In this document: positions 21,503 to 30,604 of the stretch, piece by piece
How positions within the stretch are numbered: position 1 is the first letter of the stretch
How the letters are laid out: each line of letters starts with the position of its first letter
Source: Mytilinidion resinicola
Taxonomy: Eukaryota > Ascomycota > Dothideomycetes > Mytilinidiales > Mytilinidiaceae
Length of the DNA: 64,000 nt
Direction: 5' to 3'
Assembly: GCF_010093595.1 (NCBI RefSeq)
Contig: NW_022985450.1
Span: forward strand, 517,534-581,533
Translations under genes and position numbers: made by a program
The notes under the pieces: model-generated
What the model was told of the DNA's origin: nothing
The model's database searches: none
Seen by the model: only the letters and a program-made list of their open reading frames with translations

Positions 21503-24500
21503 TCACAAAAACGCGGGAGTCATATCCCTCACACCCTCGGTCTGGATCTGCTCGGTGTCGATGCCTTCAATCCAGGTTCCCTCGTCACCAATCGCCCCAG
21601 TCTCAACCTGGTCCGTCTTGATTCCTTCCGTGCATATACCTTCGGCGTTAACTGCCTTTTTTTGGTTTCTCTCTGCATCCATTCCCCCAGTTTTGGTTCC
21701 TTCATTCTTGAGCCCTTCAACACCAACAGTCCTTGCTCGCAAGAATTTCTCAGCAAGTCTCTGTCCAGCCGTCGGGGTACCTGGGCATCCCAGCACACTG
21801 CCAACACTCCTCACACTTCCTTCCCTTTCATCGTCCTCCATGACTCTCGCACGTTCCGGGCTTGGAGTTGGCTCGTATCTCAACGAAGACTGGCTTGGGC
21901 TCGCGTTGAGATCGTTGTTCAGCCAGAGTTTTGAGATTGGGGACGGAAGCGACGCATTAGTCGGCGAAGGGCTTGAGTACGGGCCCGCAAGGATCATCTT
22001 GAGCGTCTCACCCTCGAGCGCACGGCCAGTGATCGGTTTACGACGAACGTGTGAAATCGTGTGAGCTGTCGAGCGAGCGACATTCTCGGGCGGTGCGCCC
22101 GGGGGAAAGACGAAGGTCTTCGTCGGACTATTTTTGCCGCGCAGGTCGAAGGCAGATTTCGGGCGCGATGAGGCACTCAAGCTTTTGAGGTGTGGACGTG
22201 CCCGAGGAAGGGGTGGCGTGATGGGTGGCATCGAATGACGATAATTCTTCTCTTCTGCAGAAGTAGTATAGTGCGCTAGGCTAGAATGGCTGCGGTTCCA
22301 TACGCAGGGACGCAGTGGTTGAAGAGATTGTGGCCGAGACATCCCACGAGGTGGGATACAGAGAGATTTGGCTGAAAGCGATTGGAGTGCGTTTTCCTTT
22401 CCGTTTTCTTTCGTTTCTGTCTTTGCCTCATCGTTTACCCGTCTTTTTGGCTCATAGCGGGCATCCGCATCACTTGGAGGAGGATCGTATCTCGTATAGA
22501 TGCGTGAATCTGGAGTCGGAGTCACTCTTGAAGATGGTGTGTCAGCTTCCGGTGAACGTCTTGACGGATTCGTTCTGGAACAGCTACTCTGGCTGCTTGT
22601 CTTGCGACCGGTCTCGATGAATGGGAATCGTTCATTCATTCTGCTGGATGGCCTCTCATCAAGAGTGGGCCTGACTGGACGCTGCTGCCCCGTGCCTGGT
22701 GGGAAGCTCCAACTAGCTCGACTTGACGGATCTTCTCCAGGTGTCACCCGGCGCTGGCCTGTCTGGGCTGAGGAGCGTTCCCCACTTCCTGGTGGGCAGC
22801 TCAGGCCACTTTCGGAAAACTCTCCCATTGTTGGTTGACGTTGGCGGATCGCTGGACTCAAAACTGTTTGGATCCCCTTTCCTGATCCGCTGATGGAGAA
22901 ATCAGGTACATCAAGGATATCCGCATGTTCACGGCGGTGGCCAGGGTTAGTATATCGATCGTATATGGTTATATCCTCCTGCGGCGAAAGCTCCAGTTCC
23001 GCAACTTCATTGGAGAGCCAGTTTTTCCAATCCTTGCTAGACCTTGCAGAAGCATTGACCGCAAGAGGTCGAGGCTGTGGTGTGCCTAGGGCGTAGCTTT
23101 TAACCGCAGTACTGTTGATAATCACTGCAGTACCCCTATAATCAGCCTCGGAGTTGGCAAGAGAAACTGCACTATCGTTCATGCGTAGGCTTTGGCCATC
23201 ACTGGCCTGGGAGTAGACACTGGGAGAAAGTGGTGACAAGAGATCTCGTGGGTTGAGCGGGGTGTGGAGCGTAAAGTTTTCTTCTTGCCCTGCAACTTGC
23301 TCTGGCGAAGGCGTTGGCTGCTTATTGGAGTGCCTGAACGAAAAGTTCTTCCGGGCAAATGTCGAAACCGTATAAGTACGCCTTGTGGACTTTGGGAAGA
23401 AAGGAAAATGCTCTTTGTCATCTTCGAGAGGAGTCTTCCACCTACCTTTGGACTTTTCGACCCGAGAAGCAATCTGGTCGGCGGTAGGTATTATTGCATG
23501 AGGTGGCGGACGCTGGAGTCGATTGCGCCGAGGTTTTGGGCCTTCGCGAGATTCATCCACAGGATCGTCCGAACTCGGACTAGGCTCCTCGCAAATTGGG
23601 CTGCGAGAAGGACTCCTGTCCCTGGGAATTCTGACAGCACCTCGAACGCTAGTAGTCCTGGTCGGTACTGCGGGGCCATCGAGTGGATCTGGGGTGACTG
23701 TACGGATAGTCCCCTTCGTAGCTTTACTCAGATCGGAAATGCGGCTTTGATTTGTCAGAGTGACTGAGGTTGAGTGATTGCTACCCTTGCACATTGAATT
23801 ACTCTCGTCTTCAATCTCAGAGTCTTCTTCTCCCTCTCTCAATTCATCCATATCCCCACTCTCCTTCATCAACGCTGAGAATACTCGTCGAGGATCCACT
23901 GGCATTGAGCATTCCTCAGCTACATCGTCCATTTGGACTGGATCTCGCAATGACGAGAGCGCAGGCACAGGTGGCGGACGTCGAGTCGGTGATGGAGGCA
24001 ACATTGCAGCTTCGCTCGCAATGCTTCCCTTGGCTTCATGGATAACTGAAAGGCGTTTGTTGGTAGAATTTCCAATAGTAGAGCTGTTCCAACTCGTCAC
24101 TCTGGAGGCAGAAAAATTGCTCATGATGCTACTCGCCCTTGAGCCTGGACGAGCGCTGCCTTCAGGTATATCCAAAGATGAGTCTTGAGTACGGGTATGG
24201 TTGAGGGTAGTATGATCTGGAGTGCATATGTCGTCGAAACTTCTATTGCCACCGAGAGGTGGTGGTGAGACGCAGGTGCTGAAGTAATCGCGGCTGGCAT
24301 CGATTTGCTGGACCGGAAGTGTTGTTGGGATAAGTGAGGTTCGTCTGAAGACACGCTTGATTTTGCTTTTGAGTGTGTTAGAGAAAGACCTCTTCTCCTT
24401 TTGTGGGTTGGTGATAAGCGTAACATCCTCTACGCTAGTCATGACCTCGGGTGGGATATTGTCATAGACTACAGATCCTACAGATCTACTCGCGCTAGAC

Positions 24501-25357
24501 GAAAGCCTGCCCTTCTCCTTCTCTTGTCTCTTCTTATTTTTGAAAGGGCCGAGGATGAAGGACGGCCGCTGGCGGAGCTGACGCTTCTGGAAATCTTGAA
24601 GATATCTGTCGCGGACCTTATCTACGGTTTCGTCCCCAGATATTGTTGCGGGCAATCTTGGTGGGACAGCTGACGCACTGGACGATATGCCAAGGTCCGA
24701 CAGGAAGGACCTGCGTCGTTCAGGCGTCGGGCTCGCAGGTGGAGGTGTAACCAGATACTTTGCTGGAGGGCGTGGAACGGGCGACCCAGTCTGAACACTG
24801 CTAGCGTAATACATCGACCGTGCCTTGCGAATCGTGTTTGGGGGTTCAGCTAGAGAATTTCGATGCGTGGCGAACTGCGTCGCCGGGCGAGCAATCTCGT
24901 CGAAAGAGAGAGTAGGTTGAGCCAACGGCGTACCCACCGGTGTAGGATGAGGAAAAGGCGTTCCCGCCGGCGTAACACTTGCGATCCTGGGAAGCTTGGC
25001 ATCGGGTCCAGCAATCGATTGCCGCGGGAAAGCTGAGATGTATCCACCCTTCGGAGACTGACAAAAGCGCAAACTCGATTCGCGTGCTGGAAAGTGACGT
25101 CCTTCAGAATGCCGGCTGGCATTGCTTTTGGTCCTGGACAAAGTGGAGGCACGCGTAGAGGCACGACTCCTCGCCCTTTCAGCGAGTTCGAGTTCGTGTG
25201 CCCTTGCGTATGCTGTTGTGGCGGCAGCTAGGGCATGCTTCTGGGCGACCTCTGGATCTAATGGTTCGGGTAGTGGCGGAGGAAGTCGAGTGACAGAGCT
25301 GGTGGACTTTGAGCGGCGTAGACGAGCTCCAGCATCGCTGGACGCGCGGGCAAGCAT
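21503..25357 (-). CDS. Large, mostly disordered uncharacterised fungal protein
   Basis: One uninterrupted frame of 1,284 aa from the ATG at 25357 (MLARASSDAGARLRRSKSTSS); an upstream TTG in frame is disregarded. The N-terminus is a short conserved-looking block (ARLRRSKSTSSV, then DPEVAQKHALAAATTAYARAH). Most of the rest is Ser/Pro/Arg-rich and looks disordered. Short islands such as VDKVRDRYLQDFQKRQLRQ and FGPFKNKKRQEKEK-type basic stretches are probably conserved. The last about 75 residues form degenerate repeats of EGxxT/TEGI type (see findings). No enzymatic motif is present. A cytoskeletal or signalling scaffold role is a guess. The absence of introns over 3.8 kb is notable beside its neighbours. 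Confidence 0.82.
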   Translation of the reverse strand: MLARASSDAGARLRRSKSTSSVTRLPPPLPEPLDPEVAQKHALAAATTAYARAHELELAERARSRASTRASTLSRTKSNASRHSEGRHFPARESSLRFCQSPKGGYISAFPRQSIAGPDAKLPRIASVTPAGTPFPHPTPVGTPLAQPTLSFDEIARPATQFATHRNSLAEPPNTIRKARSMYYASSVQTGSPVPRPPAKYLVTPPPASPTPERRRSFLSDLGISSSASAVPPRLPATISGDETVDKVRDRYLQDFQKRQLRQRPSFILGPFKNKKRQEKEKGRLSSSASRSVGSVVYDNIPPEVMTSVEDVTLITNPQKEKRSFSNTLKSKIKRVFRRTSLIPTTLPVQQIDASRDYFSTCVSPPPLGGNRSFDDICTPDHTTLNHTRTQDSSLDIPEGSARPGSRASSIMSNFSASRVTSWNSSTIGNSTNKRLSVIHEAKGSIASEAAMLPPSPTRRPPPVPALSSLRDPVQMDDVAEECSMPVDPRRVFSALMKESGDMDELREGEEDSEIEDESNSMCKGSNHSTSVTLTNQSRISDLSKATKGTIRTVTPDPLDGPAVPTRTTSVRGAVRIPRDRSPSRSPICEEPSPSSDDPVDESREGPKPRRNRLQRPPPHAIIPTADQIASRVEKSKGRWKTPLEDDKEHFPFFPKSTRRTYTVSTFARKNFSFRHSNKQPTPSPEQVAGQEENFTLHTPLNPRDLLSPLSPSVYSQASDGQSLRMNDSAVSLANSEADYRGTAVIINSTAVKSYALGTPQPRPLAVNASARSSKDWKNWLSNEVAELELSPQEDITIYDRYTNPGHRREHADILDVPDFSISGSGKGIQTVLSPAIRQRQPTMGEFSESGLSCPPGSGERSSAQTGQRRVTPGEDPSSRASWSFPPGTGQQRPVRPTLDERPSSRMNERFPFIETGRKTSSQSSCSRTNPSRRSPEADTPSSRVTPTPDSRIYTRYDPPPSDADARYEPKRRVNDEAKTETKENGKENALQSLSAKSLCIPPRGMSRPQSLQPLRPCVWNRSHSSLAHYTTSAEEKNYRHSMPPITPPLPRARPHLKSLSASSRPKSAFDLRGKNSPTKTFVFPPGAPPENVARSTAHTISHVRRKPITGRALEGETLKMILAGPYSSPSPTNASLPSPISKLWLNNDLNASPSQSSLRYEPTPSPERARVMEDDEREGSVRSVGSVLGCPGTPTAGQRLAEKFLRARTVGVEGLKNEGTKTGGMDAERNQKKAVNAEGICTEGIKTDQVETGAIGDEGTWIEGIDTEQIQTEGVRDMTPAFL

Positions 25358-26111
25358 CGGAACCAAGCAAACAAGATGTTAAGAGGGGAATGCTGCAGTA
25401 GAAGGCGAGTACTTCGCCTGTGCTCGTCGTAATCACAGCTGATCAAAGCTTGGCTAAAACACTGACGAGGATTCGCAAAGAAGATAGGAAATGGGGATCC
25501 GGAGCGGTGATGTTTTGGTGGTGGATGAACATGGTAGATGGATACACAACAACAAACGAAAGACATGTGCCTACCTCTGTTGACGCTGTTGACACTTACC
25601 TTGACCGATTACTTTCGGGAAACTACCATTGAAGCCATCTTCAGAAGTACACATGCACTGCGTTGATTCAACGTTCGTTTCATGATATTTTCAGACGGAC
25701 TGCTCGGGTGGGCGAGACATGCCGCGCAATCGTCCGAAGCCTTGCAGACGGTACCAGGTTTCAGCTGCAGATCGGATTGTGCTCCGATGGCGTGGTTGGG
25801 CCGCCCATGAAGCCTGGGAAGTAACTGCCATGCCGCTGCCACAACCTCGTAACGTGATGGACTCACGAAGCTGCGATGGATGAAGTCAGTGAGTGGTGAG
25901 GAGAGAAGGAGGAGACGAATAGAAAGCAGTTGACGTCGGTTCGGCATTTTCTCGGGCATCAATGCCCAGCAGGCAACCATACCTCGCCTCAAGACATGCA
26001 CGATTCCTACCTGATCATCTCTCGATCCTAAACCATCGTCTCTCATCACTTTTCACACGCCGCGATCCCGTCCTCACCCTCTTTAACCCAGCCAAGTACG
26101 CCGCGACCACC
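25358..26111. other. Intergenic region
   Basis: It holds the promoter of the large minus-strand gene and leads into a coiled-coil relic. No convincing gene was found on either strand. Confidence 0.35.
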
Positions 26112-26265
26112 CCAACACAACGTCGTCCGCACCAACAACGAGCTGGGGGACCTCAAACAGCAGCTTGAAGACGAAAAAAGGCTTCGCTCTGAGCTGCAAA
26201 ACACCACCAACCTTTACTACGCGGAAACCAAGGCTGCCAATCCAAGCTTGAGGTCGCCTAGGGCC
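26112..26265 (+). pseudogene. Coiled-coil gene relic (dispersed family)
   Basis: It translates as TNNELGDLKQQLEDEKRLRS, then ELQNTTNLYYAETKAA, then loses one base near 26236 relative to the related copy at 60835-60990. In the shifted frame it meets a TAG at 26259-26261 where the sister copy has CAG. The same coding text occurs on the minus strand at 59595-59690, 60835-60990 and 61185-61310. The source gene is not in the window. Confidence 0.65.
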
Positions 26266-26306
26266 GTAGCTTGAGAAAGCTTAAGCGTCGGGCGCTAAAT
26301 TGGGCA

Positions 26307-27322
26307 ATGGGGACTTCCGACAGCAAGCCCTCCGAAGAGGGACAGGAACGACAGCCTAAGCCATATGGCGTGTCTGTCAATTCAACGATTATCACATTGA
26401 ACCCATCGTGCCGCGCACTATACAATGGCATGATCAGGTATGATGAGATCACCGATCTGTTTCACTCATCACCCGACTAACCTTTCACAGCATTATCAAG
26501 AAGAACAAATACTCAGACCTTCTAGTCATTTGCGGAAGTGATCGGTATCCAGTCCATAGGGCCGTTGTCTGCCCTCGTTCGACCTGGTTCGAAGACAAAT
26601 GCGAACTAGCTCTCCGCGGTCTCGATTACTCATCACCCGCCACGCCAATGAAAATTTGGCTTGAGCCAGGCGAGGAACCTCATATCATTGCGGCCGTTCT
26701 CACCTATCTCTACACCCTAGACTATGGCCCCGATGGACCAAGTCTATCCTTCGGCCTCCCTCACGATCAGAGTAGCATCCACTCCGAAGGCTCTACCGCG
26801 ACAGACGTTCGCCTCGCATCTCCCTCACCCGACATCGATGGTGTAGACATCTTCTCTATACTCTCTGATGATCAAGATACAGACTACGAAGAAGGTGTGC
26901 GAACGCCGACATCGAGCTGGCGGCCCCAATCATCAACACCGTTTGCAGATGGATCGCCTCAATCTGCGAGCACCGACCAGACTCTTCATGACGACGGTGA
27001 TCCAGGAACCCACCCAAATGCACTCACCCTCCATTGCCAGATCTACCTAGCCGCTCACCGCTTTGGCATTGCACCACTAGCAGAAATCTCAAAGGATAAG
27101 TTCACAAAAGCGCTCCGTGACAATAACTCCTCGGCCGACCTCATTCCGTGCATTCGCGAGGTGTATCGGCAGCAAAGCAGTAACCCGACTGCGTCTACGC
27201 TCAAACAAGACGTGATCAAAGCTGCAAGGTCGAGATTTCGGAAGTTGAAGGAGGAGGAGGGGTGGGAGGCGCTTGTGATAGAGTTTCCGGAGTTTGCGGC
27301 CGATATGCTGAGGGGTATGTGA
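26307..27322 (+). CDS. BTB/POZ domain protein, fourth locus
   Basis: Two exons, 26307-26437 and 26491-27322, 320 aa. The BTB core runs from about residue 45: YSDLLVICGSDRYPVHRAVV, CPRSTWFEDKCELAL, then a divergent ICELEPGEE-like region and TYLYTLDYGPDG. A long acidic/Ser-rich insert (about residues 125-205) precedes the usual C-terminal helical block (HCQIYLAAHRFGIAPLAEIS, then RSRFRKLKEEEGW). It is more divergent than the other three BTB genes in the window but has the same architecture. The N-terminal 43 residues (before the intron) are unrelated to BTB. Immediately upstream lies a relic of a dispersed coiled-coil sequence, so the 5' end may be a rearranged locus. Confidence 0.85.
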
Positions 27323-27512
27323 GAGCCAAAATGAAGCGTTAAGGGAAATGGATGGGAGTAATCTGGCGTTTTTGTTTCGTGAAAGTAAATGCATCAGTCA
27401 TTTCCACGCTACGGTACACGAATCGGGTCTTTGAACTTTTGCAGGAGATGGCAAGAAGTTTGTAACTTAGTTGGGGCAAATGGTGATCAACCCTTACAGT
27501 ACTGGGTTATAA

Positions 27513-27705
27513 GTCTAGGCACACGGATTGATCACTGCTCAGCTCTGATCTTGATCACTTGACGCCACTGTGAGGAGCAAGCCAGCTAGTAATTAGTCAG
27601 TCAGTCAAGAGGCAGTCTAATTCTCACTACTTCAAACTTGACATCGCGACTAGGTTTTGAAATCATGGGGTAACCCCAAGCAGTGGTAAACGCGTATGCA
27701 CAGAC
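27513..27705. mobile_element. MITE-like element (family 1)
   Basis: The left arm at 27513 reads GGCACACGGATTGATCACTG, and the right arm ending at 27705 reads ACCCCAAGCAGTGGTAAACG then CGTATGCACAGAC. An internal block (ACGCCACTGTGAGGAGCAAG) matches the internal block of the copies at 34.9 and 42.3 kb. It is non-coding. Confidence 0.6.
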
Positions 27706-28279
27706 TTATTACGTGGAAACGAATACGTGGAACGACGAAGACCACCTTCTTAAGCAAATAGAGAGTCAAATCATTAGAGGAGGCACTAGGTTAGACAAGA
27801 TATAGGTAAGTTATGGAATATAGGTGTAAATTTGGACAAGAGATAATTAAGGCGAATTTCAAAGCTTCATTGCAATGTGCATGCTAAGGCTAAGTGAACT
27901 GACACCCACGGTTCAAAGATTCAGTACCAAAGAGTCACTGCACATCTAATTCTGCTTCCGCAGTGTCGACATGAAGATTTCAACGTGCATTCAGGATCCT
28001 GAACAAGAATGAAGTTCATCAATTTGAAAAAACGGTAGATTAGACGTATTCGAGATCAAAGCGACGAAATACCTGCGGCAGATTAAAAGGAAGATTCCCC
28101 AAAAGAAAGGTTTCTACAACCCACAGTGAAGTGGTGGACGCTGTAAATTCACAATAATCCACTGAAGCCGAAGTGGTTAAAGTGTAAGGTGACAGGTCCT
28201 GCAACTTCCTGTTCCACTCCGTATCAGCTACGTGAATCCCCAGACTAGAAGCATTCACTCGTAGATTCATCCAGCTAAG

Positions 28280-28287
28280 TATATAAT
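28280..28287 (+). promoter_or_regulatory. TATA box of the F-box-like gene
   Basis: TATATAAT lies 145 bp upstream of the ATG at 28432, followed by a pyrimidine/CA-rich leader. Confidence 0.45.
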
Positions 28288-28431
28288 GCTTACAGGCTTG
28301 TGTGTTCCCCTTTCACAACCAGAAATCTCAAATCTCAATAACTACCACTCACCATCTACCACCAACCACCTACCGCCCGACCCCTATCTCATCAATCATT
28401 CTCAGATACTAAGCCGCAAAGCAGGAAAGTC

Positions 28432-29469
28432 ATGACTACGGTAAGCAATAGAACTACCTACTCCTCGGCGCCACTGCTACGTCTTTCGTAAATTACTTGC
28501 TAACATGTCTTACAGTCTCCTCTGCTTGCGCTCCCGCGGGAGCTCCGCGATATGATATGGGGCTTCGCTCTCGAGGAAGATCCACTCGAGCCAGGATACT
28601 TCGAGGCCCTGGCCCGGGGTCGGTCCGAAAACCCGTACCCGTATCCCGAGAATCGACCTGCACTCCCGCGGGAGCTTCGCGATATGATCTCGCGCTACGC
28701 TCTCGAGGAGGATCCACTCACGTCACGATCTTCCACCGCCCTGGCCGAGGGTCAGTCCGAAAACCCGCATCCCGAGAATCGACCCTTCACTACCGTGAAG
28801 GCTCTCCTGGATCACCTCCCTGCCCTCTGCCACACTTCCTCCCAGGTCTTCGAAGAAACGACACCATTCTTCCTTTCCAACCAGACTATCGTCCTCAACA
28901 ACACCCGCGAGATCGTCGCACTAGTCCTGCTCCTCAAGTGTATTCCCAACGAGGGCTTCAACGCCATTCGGCGTCTGCAGCTTGGAGGCGAAAATATCCT
29001 GCACCGATGGCGCGGCGCGAACATAGACTTCACCATCCTGCAGCTCTTCCCGAAGCTCGAAGCCGTCTTCCTCGATATTAGCAAGTGCTGCTTCGAAGAG
29101 CTGTTCGAACCGGCAACGGACTACTGGTATGTCCTCTTATACCTCGACAGAACTTCCGAAAAGCTGAACTTGAACGGCCTTTTCGAGTGCACTTTGAAGG
29201 AGGTTGTCGTCGTCCACGACGGTCGAGGCAACTACTCCGCCTATCTCAATGGGATTCTGCTTGCCCCAGGTGCGACGCAGGTCGAGGATGATGCGGGTGA
29301 GCCGACGAAGCTGGCGCACTGGATACAGAGCCAGTTTAAGGAGAAGGGCCGGGAGGTCAAGGCTACGACGGGGGAAGCTCCGTACTGGAGGCCTCAGTTT
29401 GATGAGGAGACTCGCGGTCCGACTATGCAGGAATTTCACGGATTTGCTGCTTTCTGGCCTTCTAATTGA
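28432..29469 (+). CDS. F-box-like 'LPRELRDMI' protein with internal duplication
   Basis: Two exons, 28432-28440 (MTT) and 28516-29469, 320 aa. The motif LALPRELRDMIWGFALEEDP is typical of short F-box-like proteins of Dothideomycetes, in which the helix recruits Skp1 in true F-box proteins. Here the motif and the next 40 residues occur twice, at residues 9 and 53, a 132-bp direct duplication. The remainder (CHTSSQVFEETTPFFLSNQT, FNAIRRLQLGG, KLEAVFLDISKC) is the usual companion domain with no known activity. A decayed paralogue lies directly downstream at 29727-30489. Confidence in the gene is good; confidence in the F-box role is moderate. Confidence 0.83.
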
Positions 29470-29621
29470 CGGCGATGCGAGCAGGGGCGTCTTCCAGGTG
29501 AATTGAAATTGGAAGGTTCACAAACTGGCAATTGCCTATATAGCAATTAGCTCCAGGGATATGAGAGTGGGAGGATCCATAATTGACGCTTAAGTGTATG
29601 GGCGTGCAATGCTATACTTCA

Positions 29622-29736
29622 AATCTGTGTACACTCGTCTGCCGCTGCATGGGGTGCACCCAGACGCTTTGGAGAGTGCATAGTAGTAAGCTAATAGCTT
29701 AGTAGCTTGCCTACCAGTAGAAACAGGCCGACATCC
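29622..29736. mobile_element. Short MITE-like element (family 1), probably truncated
   Basis: The left arm is clear (GTACACTCGTCTGCCGCTGC then ATGGGGTGCAC). The right arm (CTACCAGTAGAAACAGG) is weaker. It abuts the 5' end of the broken paralogue at 29727. Confidence 0.45.
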
Positions 29737-30489
29737 GCGCCTACTCGAACAGCACCTACTCCAAATCCAGTCTCACCACCCTCAACCCCCAAAAGAGCGA
29801 ATCCGACAAATGCCCCAAGCTAGAGATCGAGATTACCCCCCACAAGTCCATCACCGACAACTTCCCACCCCTGTGCCACGTCTCCCAGCAGCTGCGCGAG
29901 GAAGCCACATTCCACCTCCTCCGCGGTCCCAAATGCTCGTGCTGAACAGCGGCGCGGCCATCGCCGCCCTAACCGCGTACCGCGACAGCGTGCCCAACAA
30001 CGCCGCATTCGCCGCGATCCACGACATCCACTTCGGCGGCCACGACATCCTCTACCGCTGGCTCGATCAGGGTTCTGCGTGGGGTCCCGGGCCGCGGAAC
30101 CCAGACTTCGCCCTCCTCGCGCGCTGCCCGCAGCTCGCGTCCGTCACGTTCGATATCAGCACCTGCATCTACCAGCACCTCGTCGAGATGTTTGTAGACG
30201 AGTGGTTCATTGTGCGTGGGCATATAGAGATGATCGAGAAGCTGGACCTGGGGGTATTGTTTGAGTGCCGTGGGTTGAAGAGGTGCGCTTTGTTCATGAG
30301 CGCGGGAACGAGTGGTTGGGGGTTCCGTATTTCATGTGGGATGTTCTTGCACACGGCCGTCCTTATGCTCAGAGGATTGATTCGGATGAGCATGTCCCGA
30401 AGGACCTGATGACGTGGATACAGGGGAAGTTTGCTGAGCCGGGTTTACGGGTGACCGTAGTGGCTGAGGCGAAGCAGGATGATGACTAG
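29727..30489 (+). pseudogene. Broken paralogue of the F-box-like gene
   Basis: Homology to the gene at 28432 is spread over frames: PPLCHVSQQLREEATFHLL, then after a shift near 29935 MLVLNSGAAIAALTAYRDSV and IHDIHFGGHDILYRW. After a second shift near 30268 it continues WVEEVRFVHERGNEWLGVPY to a TAG at 30487-30489. The LPRELRDMI start region is missing. At least two frameshifts and a lost 5' end make it a pseudogene, unless the reads are wrong. GC content is higher than in its intact sister. Confidence 0.75.
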
Positions 30490-30604
30490 GGAGAGGTTGT
30501 AGGTACCAAGGCGAGGTATTTGGGCAGGTTTTGGCTAGCACTAGGGTGCTAGTGTGAACGGAAGCTCGAGGCTAGATAGTAGGTTCCGAATCTGGCAGAA
30601 TTGA

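Larger units (their letters stand above)
27323..28431. other. Intergenic region containing one MITE-like element
   Basis: AT-rich spacer. A family-1 element lies at 27513-27705. No other gene was seen; the promoter of the F-box-like gene is at the 3' end. Confidence 0.4.

Noticed and set aside
21555..22064. Plus-strand frame rich in VPS/IPS repeats
   Set aside because: It is the reverse complement of the EG-repeat tail of the large minus-strand protein.
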